Assembly: GCA_046530935.1 (NCBI GenBank)
Contig: JBHEQW010000092.1
Span: 1 to 21,424, forward strand
Length of the DNA stretch: 21,424 bases
Reading direction: 5' to 3'
Origin: Arsenophonus sp046530935
Lineage (GTDB): Bacteria; Pseudomonadota; Gammaproteobacteria; Enterobacterales; Enterobacteriaceae
Of the stretch, positions 8,727 through 16,017 are shown piece after piece. The translations under genes were made by a program, and so were the position numbers. Within the stretch, counting starts at the first letter, position 1, and each line of letters begins with the position of its first letter. The notes under the pieces are model-generated. The model searched no databases and was not told the origin of the DNA. It worked only from the letters and a program-made list of their open reading frames with translations.

Positions 8727-10179
8727 ATGATTTTAACAAGAGAGATGATATGCAATGAAAAAGTCTAGTCTATAGAGAGGTATACGTAAAACCAAATATT
8801 ACAAGTGATCCCTTGCATGAATTTATCCTTAATGCTTCCAAGCAGCGCTGATACCATACCAAACTTCTGTGAGGTATGAGCTCAAAGCCATATTGCGACA
8901 ATATGTTGAAAAACAAAGCCTTTATCGAGATTGGCTTCATGTTGTATAGCCAGTAACGGTTATTTGCCACAGCGAACTATACATATTAGTATGGGTGATC
9001 TTGAGCTTAAAGTGTTTAATATTATGGATCCTAGTGGCAACGGGATATGCGTTAACAGCTTATTGCTTATTTATCTGAAGCCTGCAAAACTCTTGAAGAG
9101 TTGCTGCTTTAGTTGGTACTGTCTACGTGGCATCATCCCATGTGATTTTTATGAACTTTCTGTAGGCGAGATTCTTGCTTAAAAAGCATATATTATCTTT
9201 ACCATTACACTATCAGTAAGCTGAAAAAGCAATTGCTCGAAGAGCATATGGAATTGTGGTGCATGTGTGATTTAAGCGATATTGTACTACATTTATTTCT
9301 TAGCTGATAGTAATATACTTCTGTCAATCAAAATGTTCTCCTTTTATTGTTGATCATTATCGGTGGCAGTGAGCCATGCATGGAGGTAAGAAGCTCCTTG
9401 CGGTCAAAAATGCTTATTGAAAGTTAGAATGGAACTTTAGTAAACTTCTCTAATACCATACAAGCGCGTTGCTTAACCGTATCTGCTAGCTTTACTACTG
9501 GAAATGGTGCCATTGATTTTTAGAATGAATGGCACAAAGTTGCTTCCAACAGGCAGTGCTAAGGCTGTTGTGTATAAAAATAGCTAATATCCTTGCATCT
9601 CTCCACCATATAGAGATGCAACCTAAAGTTAAAGATTAAGCTAGAGGAAGTTCAGTTAGCAAAGAGATACATGCGATGCTTCTAATAAAGCTATTAATGT
9701 TTTGTTGGCAAGGTTTTTAGCGAGTATCCTTCAGCTCTATGAAGAATCTGAAAAAAGATCTGGAGGAACTGCTGGCATTCTATAACTTCTTGTTGGCGCA
9801 GTATATGAGTGTTCGTGAATTAAAACAACAAATCCGATTGTAATCTGCTTTTTCAACAGTGAGGCTACGATAAGATAGAGAGGCTAGGCGTGAAGAACTG
9901 TTCTTTCAAAAAAACAACCTTTTTAATACTATTTAATCTACTTACGTCTACTTGGAAAAACTTGAATCTATTGTAGGTGGGATTTTATCTACTTGTGACC
10001 ATTGTGTCAAACAATATCAAATTTAAGAATGAAGAATTAAATTCATGAGCAATTAGAATGGAACCTAGCAGTCATATATCAGATTCGCTAATAACTCGAA
10101 TTAAATGTAATATCTGGTTTCGTGGATATTTGTTTTGTAGATTTTTCATGTCATATGTCTCTCTCTTATTTAAAATCAT
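8727..10179 (+). mobile_element. IS256-family insertion sequence (inactive)
   Basis: The element is about 1.45 kb, bounded by imperfect inverted repeats (8727-8767 and 10179-10138) with a Mutator-type transposase relic between them. The length fits the family. It sits where IS1595 copy 2 breaks off, consistent with insertion into that element or with a later rearrangement. Confidence 0.7.
8780..9990 (+). pseudogene. IS256-family (Mutator-type) transposase pseudogene
   Basis: The family blocks appear in order across frames. SDPLHEFILNASKQ (about 8800) leads into ELKAILRQYVEKQSL (about 8880). Next comes NGYLPQRTIHISMGDLELKV with DPSGNGICVNSLLL (8945-9075), which aligns with the family NGYLPxRxIxTxxGxxxVKVPKVRDRSGxGxxFNS region, and FSWYCLRGIIPCDF (about 9115). 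Near 9500 GNGAIDF stands where the second catalytic Asp block (GDGALGF) is expected, so that Asp has become Asn. IANILASLHHIEMQPKVK lies near 9590, LEELLAFYNF near 9765-9790, and TTNPI plus SAFSTVRLR near 9825-9875. Many stops interrupt it. The first catalytic Asp block near 9260 is too degraded to judge. Confidence 0.8.
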
Positions 10180-10329
10180 CAACGAAATTAATTAGTAGAA
10201 TATCGAGTATCTCCGAAATCATATAGATAAGAAATGAGCATAACTCTTGCTAAGATAATAGGCATAATTTTTCATATTCTTTATTGATAATTTTTTATCA
10301 GCATGTTGTTAATTATTGGGATAAATTGA
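10180..10329 (+). promoter_or_regulatory. Region upstream of murI with a small hairpin
   Basis: Bases 10180-10252 mirror part of IS1595 copy 2. At 10285-10300 tgataa pairs with ttatca around TTTT, just before murI. A -35-like TTGATA (10284-10289) is followed by only a weak -10. A weak ribosome site (ggga, 10318-10321) lies 8 bases before the ATG. The murI promoter is therefore not firmly located. Confidence 0.3.
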
Positions 10330-11175
10330 ATGAAAAATAAAATAAAAAAAGTGGTAAACTGTGCTCAGTTAAAAAAAATAGCTCGCCCAACTATTTCAAT
10401 TTTTGATTCTGGTGTTGGTGGCTTATCTGTTTATCGTGAAGTTAGACGGTTATTGCCAAATCTGCGTTATATTTATGCTTTTGATAATGATGCTTTTCCT
10501 TATGGTGAAAAGAGTGCAGAATTTATTATTGAACGTATTATACGCTTCATGAAGCAAATTCAACAAAAACATGCGTTGGCAATAGCAATAATTGCTTGTA
10601 ATACGGCAAGTACGGTAAGTTTGCCTGTTTTAAGAGCGCGTTTTAAATTCCCAATTATTGGTGTTGTTCCAGCAATAAAACCAGCAGTAAAATTAACACG
10701 TAATGGAATTATTGGATTATTAGCAACTAAGGTAACTGTTAATGAAAGTTATACTAGAGAGCTTATAGATCGATTTGCTGTCGATTGTAAAGTTGAGATG
10801 ATTGCTTCATCGGAATTAGTTGAATTAGCAGAAAAAAAACTTTATGGTCAAGCAATCTCAAAAGAAGCGTTAGTGCGTATTGTAAAACCGTGCTTAAAAA
10901 TGAAAGAACCTCCTGACACCATTGTTCTTGGGTGTACACACTTCCCGTTATTATCAACAGAGCTTAAAGAAGTATTCTTTGAAGGAACCAGACTTATTGA
11001 TTCTGGCGCTGCAATTGCTAGACGAGCAGTTTGGTTAATCAATGATCATCAAAATTTGATTTTAACAAAAAACAAAAATATCGCTTATTGCACTAAAATG
11101 GATATTGAAGCTGAAAAGCTTCTCTCTGTACTGATAAATGAAGATTTTTATCACTTAGAAAAAATTTCTATTTAA
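10330..11175 (+). CDS. murI: Glutamate racemase MurI
   Basis: MurI interconverts L- and D-glutamate in the cytoplasm without a cofactor, supplying D-Glu for the peptidoglycan stem peptide. The protein has 281 residues (E. coli 285). Family blocks in order: IFDSGVGGLSVY with Asp26; YIYAFDNDAFPYGEKS (48-62); IACNTASTVSLP with catalytic Cys90; GVVPAIKPA (111-119); VELAE (164-168); and VLGCTHFPLL with catalytic Cys202 and His204. The C-terminus matches SGAAIARRAVWL and ends in EKISI, close to the E. coli LEKLAV. The first 15 residues are Lys-rich and differ from E. coli, but the ATG gives a normal length. Its position immediately upstream of an rRNA operon copies the E. coli murI-rrnB order, although btuB is gone. 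It is intact amid eroded DNA, which argues for strong selection together with murJ. Confidence 0.97.
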   Translation: MKNKIKKVVNCAQLKKIARPTISIFDSGVGGLSVYREVRRLLPNLRYIYAFDNDAFPYGEKSAEFIIERIIRFMKQIQQKHALAIAIIACNTASTVSLPVLRARFKFPIIGVVPAIKPAVKLTRNGIIGLLATKVTVNESYTRELIDRFAVDCKVEMIASSELVELAEKKLYGQAISKEALVRIVKPCLKMKEPPDTIVLGCTHFPLLSTELKEVFFEGTRLIDSGAAIARRAVWLINDHQNLILTKNKNIAYCTKMDIEAEKLLSVLINEDFYHLEKISI

Positions 11176-11208
11176 ATTTAAGCTAATTTATTGAAATATA
11201 AAGTAATT

Positions 11209-11260
11209 AAATAATTTTTATTAAAATAATGGTTGCCATCGGTATAAAAGCGTCTATAAT
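11209..11260 (+). promoter_or_regulatory. Preserved rRNA operon P1-type promoter
   Basis: TTGCCA (11233-11238) and a perfect TATAAT (11255-11260) are 16 bases apart, the spacing of E. coli rrn P1 promoters, with an A/T tract upstream (11209-11230) resembling an UP element. It lies between murI and the 16S relic, exactly where P1 is expected. It is far better preserved than the rRNA genes it once served, which suggests that the downstream tRNA-Glu keeps it under selection. A TTGATT at 11335 may be the -35 of a P2 promoter that has lost its -10. Confidence 0.75.
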
Positions 11261-11386
11261 GCACTCACAGTAGTTAAGAATAAAAATTAGATTTTTAGTC
11301 AAAAAAGCATTTGATAAAAATAGAAATAACTGCTTGATTTATCCGATAAAAAGCGAAAAGATGCTATCTTTTATTTCAAGTTATAT

Positions 11387-11424
11387 GTGCTTTAACAATT
11401 AATCAGATAGTCTATCTCTGTGTG
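11387..11424 (+). promoter_or_regulatory. Leader antitermination region (boxA-like), degraded
   Basis: gtgctttaacaa (11387-11398) followed by ttaatcagatag and ctgtgtg matches the E. coli rrn leader around TGCTCTTTAACA, which binds the NusB-S10 antitermination complex. Here two bases of the boxA core are lost, so function is doubtful. Confidence 0.6.
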
Positions 11425-11450
11425 TTTGGTTTTTTTATTTTATCCAATTT

Positions 11451-12702
11451 GGATAACCCTATATCAGATTAACTAGTATGTGAGATAAAGTGTGGTGTGA
11501 AGTGGTATTTTACCTAGGCAACGATTTCTATATGGTCTAAAAGAATAATCAGCTACACTGGAAATGTGAGATACGGATTAAGATCTTAACATGTGAGCTT
11601 AGTAGGAATGGTAGAAAATTGCAATAAGTCGTAAGCTTGATGTAGACATCCTACATATATGAAAAAGCCCTTAGAGTTATAAAGTGCTTTTAGTTGTTAA
11701 TTGTAAGTAATGTGAAAGTGTTAATAATTTTAGTAATTGATGTTGCCGATAGGAAAAGATATCAGGCGTTAACCCAGGCATAATTACAGGCTATCGAATG
11801 CGGTAATATTAGAGTGTACTATTAGTTAATAAAAATTATTGGATATAAAAGGAAAGTGTGTTTTGTTGGTAGACAGGCGATTAATTGAGTTATATGTGAA
11901 ATACATGGATTTAACTTTTGAATTGTGGTTAAGACTAGTTAGCTGTGTTTTGTAGAGTGTATAGAATTCTATGTTTAGATGTAAGAAATACGTAGTGATG
12001 TGGAGGATAATCCCTCTGGAAAAGTGATGGATGGAGTGAGAAGAGTTAAACATAAAATATCGATTTAACTGTATGTATACCGCTGTATGGTTTAATTCGA
12101 TGCAACATGAAGAACTTTAGTTACTCTTTGACATCTAGCTAATACGTTAGAGATTAGTGATTGCCTTCAGGAGCGCTTAGAAGAAATGAGCTACATGGAT
12201 GTTGTTGGCTCGTGTTATGAAATGTTACATTTAAATTCTGCGTCACACAATGAGCGCAACCCTTATCCTTTGTTGCCAACGATTTACTCGAGCAACTATA
12301 AGTAGGAAGAAGCTGAGGATGATGTCAAGTCATTATAATAACTATCATAAATTTAGTGATTTAAACATTCTACAATTGCGTATACAGAGAGCTGATACTG
12401 CGAGGAGAGAAGCCTGAACTTAGGAAGTACCTTAAAGTCCTGGTTTAAATCTACAACTTACACTTCCTTAAAGTTGAAATCCCTAGTAATCTCTGCTCAT
12501 CATGTTGTAATAAATAACTTTACGGCCTTATGCATGAATCCTCTCTCATAGCAAGAAATTGATTGCAAAAGAAGTAGATATAGGATTTGCCGATTATATT
12601 TATAAGATAAGTATAACTACTATGTAGTACATGAATGTGGGTGAAGTTGTAACAATGTAATCATAGGTGGTTGGTGGACCATGTAGTTGGATTATCTCCT
12701 TA
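11451..12702 (+). pseudogene. rrs: 16S rRNA pseudogene
   Basis: Blocks match E. coli 16S rRNA in order: gattaactagtatgtgagat (11468); acctaggcaacgat (11513); cagctacactgg (11550); ggtttaattcgatgcaac (12089); tgccttcagg (12161); gagcgcaacccttatccttt (12251); gatgatgtcaagtcat (12317); ccctagtaatc (12481); gcaaaagaagtag (12566); and ttggattatctcctta at the 3' end. About the first 210 bases of 16S are absent: the leader runs straight into E. coli position 210-220. Universally conserved parts are ruined. The 530 loop survives only as gcggtaatat, the decoding-site helix near 12530 is unrecognisable, and the anti-Shine-Dalgarno CACCTCC reads TATCTCC. The relic is about 1,250 bases against 1,542. It cannot make a functional small-subunit rRNA, so another copy must exist elsewhere. 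Confidence 0.93.
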
Positions 12703-12715
12703 TCTAGATAAGGAG
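12696..12715. repeat. 20-bp perfect palindrome over the 16S 3' end
   Basis: ctccttatct followed by agataaggag is fully self-complementary. Its left arm is the anti-Shine-Dalgarno tail of the 16S relic and its right arm (aaggag) is a Shine-Dalgarno-like sequence just beyond the gene end. Confidence 0.8.
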
Positions 12716-12732
12716 TAATGAGTAAGTAGAGT

Positions 12733-12762
12733 TTTACATAGATTATTTTATTTTATTAAATA
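12733..12762 (+). promoter_or_regulatory. Candidate local promoter for tRNA-Glu
   Basis: TTTACA (12733-12738) and TAAATA (12757-12762) are 18 bases apart, 46 bases before tRNA-Glu, in a spacer rich in A and T. It may give the tRNA a promoter of its own, independent of P1. Chance occurrence is quite possible. Confidence 0.3.
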
Positions 12763-12770
12763 TAGAGTAA

Positions 12771-12789
12771 AGCCAATCTTAGATTGGCT
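12771..12789. repeat. Hairpin 19 bases upstream of tRNA-Glu
   Basis: agccaatc pairs perfectly with gattggct around tta. It is a candidate for RNase recognition or for protecting the pre-tRNA 5' side. No T-run follows, so it is not a typical terminator. Confidence 0.6.
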
Positions 12790-12808
12790 GAAGACGAAGA
12801 CATTGTTA

Positions 12809-12884
12809 GTCCCCTTCGTCTAGAGGCCTAGGACATCGCCCTTTCACGGCGGTAACAGGGGTTCGAATCCCCTAGGGGACGCCA
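12809..12884 (+). tRNA. tRNA-Glu (anticodon UUC)
   Basis: This is a 76-base tRNA including an encoded CCA. Acceptor GTCCCCT pairs with AGGGGAC, discriminator G. The anticodon loop CTTTCAC has TTC at 12843-12845, with stem TCGCC and GGCGG (one T-G pair). The T-arm is AGGGGTTCGAATCCCCT. It differs from E. coli tRNA-Glu at only two or three positions, one of which turns a C-G pair at the top of the anticodon stem into a wobble pair. It is the spacer tRNA of the rRNA operon and the only intact RNA gene in it: 16S relic on the left, 23S relic on the right. Confidence 0.97.
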
Positions 12885-12904
12885 TTTCTGATCACAGAAA
12901 TGGC
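12881..12904. repeat. Perfect hairpin overlapping the tRNA-Glu 3' end
   Basis: gccatttctg (12881-12890) pairs without mismatch with cagaaatggc (12895-12904) around atca. The left arm begins with the tRNA discriminator and CCA, so this stem competes with exposure of the tRNA 3' end. It may mark the processing site or act as a termination or pausing structure. No T-run follows. Confidence 0.7.
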
Positions 12905-13029
12905 TTGCGCATCAACATTTTGCCACAGTGCTGGCGATATCATTGGAAATAAATTATAGCTATCAATTAATTACTGTTTATATTCCTTAATAATAATTAA
13001 GCCAATTCAACAAGTTGGCATGATTATAA

Positions 13030-13041
13030 TGCTCTTTAACA
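13030..13041 (+). promoter_or_regulatory. Spacer boxA antitermination element
   Basis: tgctctttaaca is an exact match to the rrn boxA, followed by atctgaaagaagctgagaat as in the E. coli 16S-23S spacer. Known boxA RNA recruits NusB-S10 to stop premature termination. It is perfectly kept although the 23S gene after it is dead. Confidence 0.8.
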
Positions 13042-15477
13042 ATCTGAAAGAAGCTGAGAATTGAAATGCACACACTATTAAAAATAGTCTGAAGAACTAT
13101 TAAAACTCCAATCAGTTTGGGTTTTTGTTGTCATAATAAAATATTATAAACTGAGCAGTTATCAATTTTGATTTGAGGAGGACAGGAGTAAGAGGATCGC
13201 TGTGCAATAAAATAAATAATTAAGGAACATGCAGGTATAAATAAAACGAAAAACATTTTCTACTTATAAAAGTTAAGGAAATTAAGGGTATTATCTAAAC
13301 TGTGGATGTCCTCTAGGTAATAAGAGTAGAGGAAGAACGTGTTAATTTTACGAAAAACGTCGGTAAGCGCTGATATAAACCGCAATAGCTAGCGATGTCT
13401 GAATGGCTGGAATCTCAATGCATATTTGAGCACTGTCGATTAATGAGTCCATAGTTAAACAAAAAGAGATAATCGAAGGAACTGAAATACCTGGAATATT
13501 TCACCTCCATTGAGTAAAAAAATCAACAGATATTCTACTGGCTTAGCGGTGGGTAAGCTGGAAGTAGTAGCTCACAGAGTCAACATCGATATTTACTTCA
13601 GAAAGAACCTAGAATTCTCAGCAATAAATAGTGACAATTCCGTATATACCTATAAGTAGTAGGACCATTATTACTCAGGTGTACTCAGATTATAGAGTGA
13701 TAGCATAATCACCAACCCACAAAGCATCAGTGCAGAGTTTTTGCCACAAAGCTAAAGTTATCTGGTTCTTCCAAAAAGCTATTTAGGTGGTGATTTATGA
13801 ATTCATCTTCGTGGTGGCATGGTCGTTCACCCAAACTTCTCAACCAAGATATAAACCATGAATACTGAAGAATGTTATAACTCGAGACACACGACAGCTC
13901 TGGTACTAACGTCTTTCGTGACGTTGGAATGAACTCAAACCGCCAGATAAAGTTCTGAAGTCATGGGTAAGTGGGAAACAACTATGGTGGTGGAAGTAGA
14001 CATCATTTTAAAAATGGCGAAATGGCTCAGTGGTCTGAGAGGAAGCAAACTGCTAGGAAGATGTAACTTTTGGTAAATCATGTACTGATTATGCTACAAC
14101 AACACTTAGTGTTTGTTTAGTACAGGAAGCACTTTGCAACCTCTAAAATGTAGAATAAGAGTTTTGCTGGAGTGAGATAGAGAAGTGCTAATCATCATAT
14201 ATATAAGTAACAATAATACTTGTTAAAAGTATGCTCGCTGGAAGACTAAATGTGGGGGGCGGTTACTCTCTAACATTAACCTGAGCAATTGGAAGAGGGA
14301 GGAAGATAGGCTATTTTGGCGACGCTTCTCACAGGGTTAAGCGTGTAAGGTGCGAGTAGTGCAGGCAAATTTGCATTCCTATGATGCTCAGGTGTGATTA
14401 GGAGACACTAAGGTGTCTGAAGTGGTTTAATGGCCAAGCTTACATAAAAATCTTTATGCGATATCTAAGCATTAATTGTACTCAAAAAACAAACACAGGT
14501 AGTTAGGTAGAGAATACTCAGGCGCTTGATAGAACTCGGATAAGGAAGTAAGCAAAGTGGTGCCGTAACTTTGAGAAAAGGCATGCTGGCGTTAGCTGAA
14601 TGATCTTGGATCTTAAGAGATCCATTTCTGAAGCTGCTTGCAGATACTAGCTTAAGCTCACTGTAACTGTTTATTAAAAACACACAACTCTGCAAACACG
14701 AAAGTGGACTTATACAGCATGATGCATATGGCTAGGTCCTAAAAGGTTAATTGATGTGGTGTGATGTGTAAGCCGTAAAAGCAAAGCCCTTGATTGATGC
14801 CTCAGTAAATAGCAGGCATAACTATAACTGTTATAAGGTACCAAAATTCCTTGTATTTGGTCTGTGGCAAGTATTTCGACATGTGCGAAAATGGCGTAAT
14901 TATGGCCAGAGGCCATGTTTCCACCCAAGATTCATTGAAATTAAATCTTGATCTGATGATATAGTTTGTACATCAGCTGTAAGGAGGAAAGAGCACTTGA
15001 ACTTTTACTATAGATTGACACTGAATATTAATCATTGATATGTAGGACAAGCGGAATGCTTTAAAGTGTTGATGCTAGTCCTATATGTAGCAAACGTTAA
15101 AATAGGACTCTTTAATGTTTAATGCTCTAAGTTATGCAAGTCTAATTCTAATTAATAACAGTGTCTTGTTGGTAGTTTGACTAAGGCGATCTACTTCCTT
15201 AAGGAAGAAAAAAAGAACACGCGATGGTTGGCTAATTATGATTTAATATCGTGATGCATTGTTAATGTAAATGCATAAGATAGCTTAACTGGTAGGATAT
15301 GAATGCGCGAGCAAGTATGAAAAGTAGGTTTTATATGTATGATCAGATAATTCTGAATGGAAGAGTGTCATCGTTAAACGAGTAAAAGTTACTTTGTATG
15401 TGGTTGTGGAGATATAACAGCCTGATACTTCCAAAAGGTCCATATCGACAGCAGTATTTTAGCACATTGATGTCGCT

Positions 15478-15518
15478 TTATTATACCACCACACATTCTG
15501 AAAATGTGTGGTTAATAA
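15478..15518. repeat. Novel strong hairpin inside the 23S relic
   Basis: Accacacatt (15488-15497) pairs with aatgtgtggt (15503-15512). After a 4-base bulge (15484-15487), ttatta (15478-15483) pairs with taataa (15513-15518). It replaces the 23S segment around the A-loop region, where E. coli does not have this stem. Confidence 0.7.
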
Positions 15519-15800
15519 AGAGCATGCTTGTTCGCTATTTAAAGCTGTATGCGAGTTTGGTTTATAATGTTGTGAGATAGTTTGGGTTCTCATGTCCATC
15601 CTTAACGATAGACATGGCTGAGGTGGTTGCTCATAAGTACGAAATGAGCCTTTTAGTGTATACAGAATTTCTGTTATATGTTGTTATGCCAATGACATTA
15701 ACTTGTAGTTAGGTACGAAAGAGATAACTGCTAAAAGCATTTAAGCAGAAAACTTTACTCAAGATGAATCTTCCATGATAGTAATTGTAAAATAATTGGT

Positions 15801-15834
15801 GATAGAGATAGAGATGAAGATGTAGATAGAGATT
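15801..15834. repeat. GATAGA microsatellite in the 23S relic
   Basis: Imperfect hexamer copies (gatagagatagagatgaagatgtagatagagat is the repeat-rich stretch, positions given) occupy a place where functional 23S has a single gaagacgacgacgttgatag-like segment. Slippage expansion in DNA free of constraint is the simplest reading. Confidence 0.6.
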
Positions 15835-15899
15835 TGTGTATAAGTATGGCAATACGTTGAGCTAATCAGTACTTATTGACCAGATAAGCTTAACCTTAG

Positions 15900-15917
15900 A
15901 ACACCTAAGGTGTTTTT
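15900..15917 (+). terminator. Terminator-like hairpin at the end of the 23S relic
   Basis: aacacc (15900-15905) pairs with ggtgtt (15909-15914) around taa, followed by further T residues. In E. coli the 23S-5S spacer starts with a comparable pairing but continues to 5S. Here it may end transcription after the dead 23S. Confidence 0.35.
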
Positions 15918-16017
15918 TGAAAGAGAAAAATTTTAGTTTGATGGTTAGAAAATTGAATTGAGATTTAATTGAAGATATTTAGATGACATCTCATTTTAGG
16001 AGATAATGAGTTAAAAT

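Larger units (their letters stand above)
8650..10252. repeat. About 115-bp mirrored arms around the IS256-family element
   Basis: The plus strand at 8650-8767 matches the minus strand at 10252-10138 almost throughout. The inner parts share atgattttaa, agagaga and atgaaaaa plus tcta. The outer parts share gagttatg, catttttag against catttctta, and cggagata. The inner 40 bases are plausibly the IS256 terminal inverted repeats. The outer 75 bases lie in IS1595 coding sequence on the left, so their mirror copy on the right is unexplained. Confidence 0.6.
13271..15897 (+). pseudogene. rrl: 23S rRNA pseudogene
   Basis: Blocks match E. coli 23S rRNA in order: gttaagg, ctgtggatgtcc (13300); aaacgtcggtaag (13354); ggaactgaaatacctgg (13478); agctatttagg and gtgaattcatct (13778-13830); gaatactgaagaatgttat (13858); aagtcatgg, taagtgggaaaca (13960); cttttactatagattgacac (15001); tttaatgttt (15110); gtagtttgact (15172); tggttggctaat (15223); aacagcctgatact (15416); catatcgacagcag (15440); gatgtcgct (15469); gtatgcgag (15547); ttatgccaatgacatta (15683); and aagagataactgctaaaagc (15718), ending in gcttaacctta. 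About 300 bases of domain I/II (roughly E. coli 330-750) are missing, giving about 2,630 against 2,904. The peptidyl-transferase core and sarcin-ricin loop are altered, so it cannot serve in a ribosome. The 5S gene expected after it is absent. Confidence 0.93.

Noticed and set aside
8770..8970. Minus-strand 66-codon frame
   Set aside because: It covers the start of the plus-strand IS256 transposase relic, which accounts for the sequence through recognisable family blocks.
10763..11042. Minus-strand frames inside murI
   Set aside because: They overlap the intact, well-supported murI gene on the other strand.
14465..14928. Minus-strand open frames of about 70 codons
   Set aside because: They lie antisense within the 23S relic, lack ribosome sites and resemble no protein family. 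They are by-products of the rRNA sequence. The same holds for frames at 11826-12053 and 15398-15580.
11451..15897. A functional but highly divergent rRNA operon
   Set aside because: The 16S lacks its first 210 bases, the decoding region, 530 loop, A-loop and sarcin-ricin loop are altered, and large internal pieces of 23S are missing. Divergent but functional rRNAs keep these sites.
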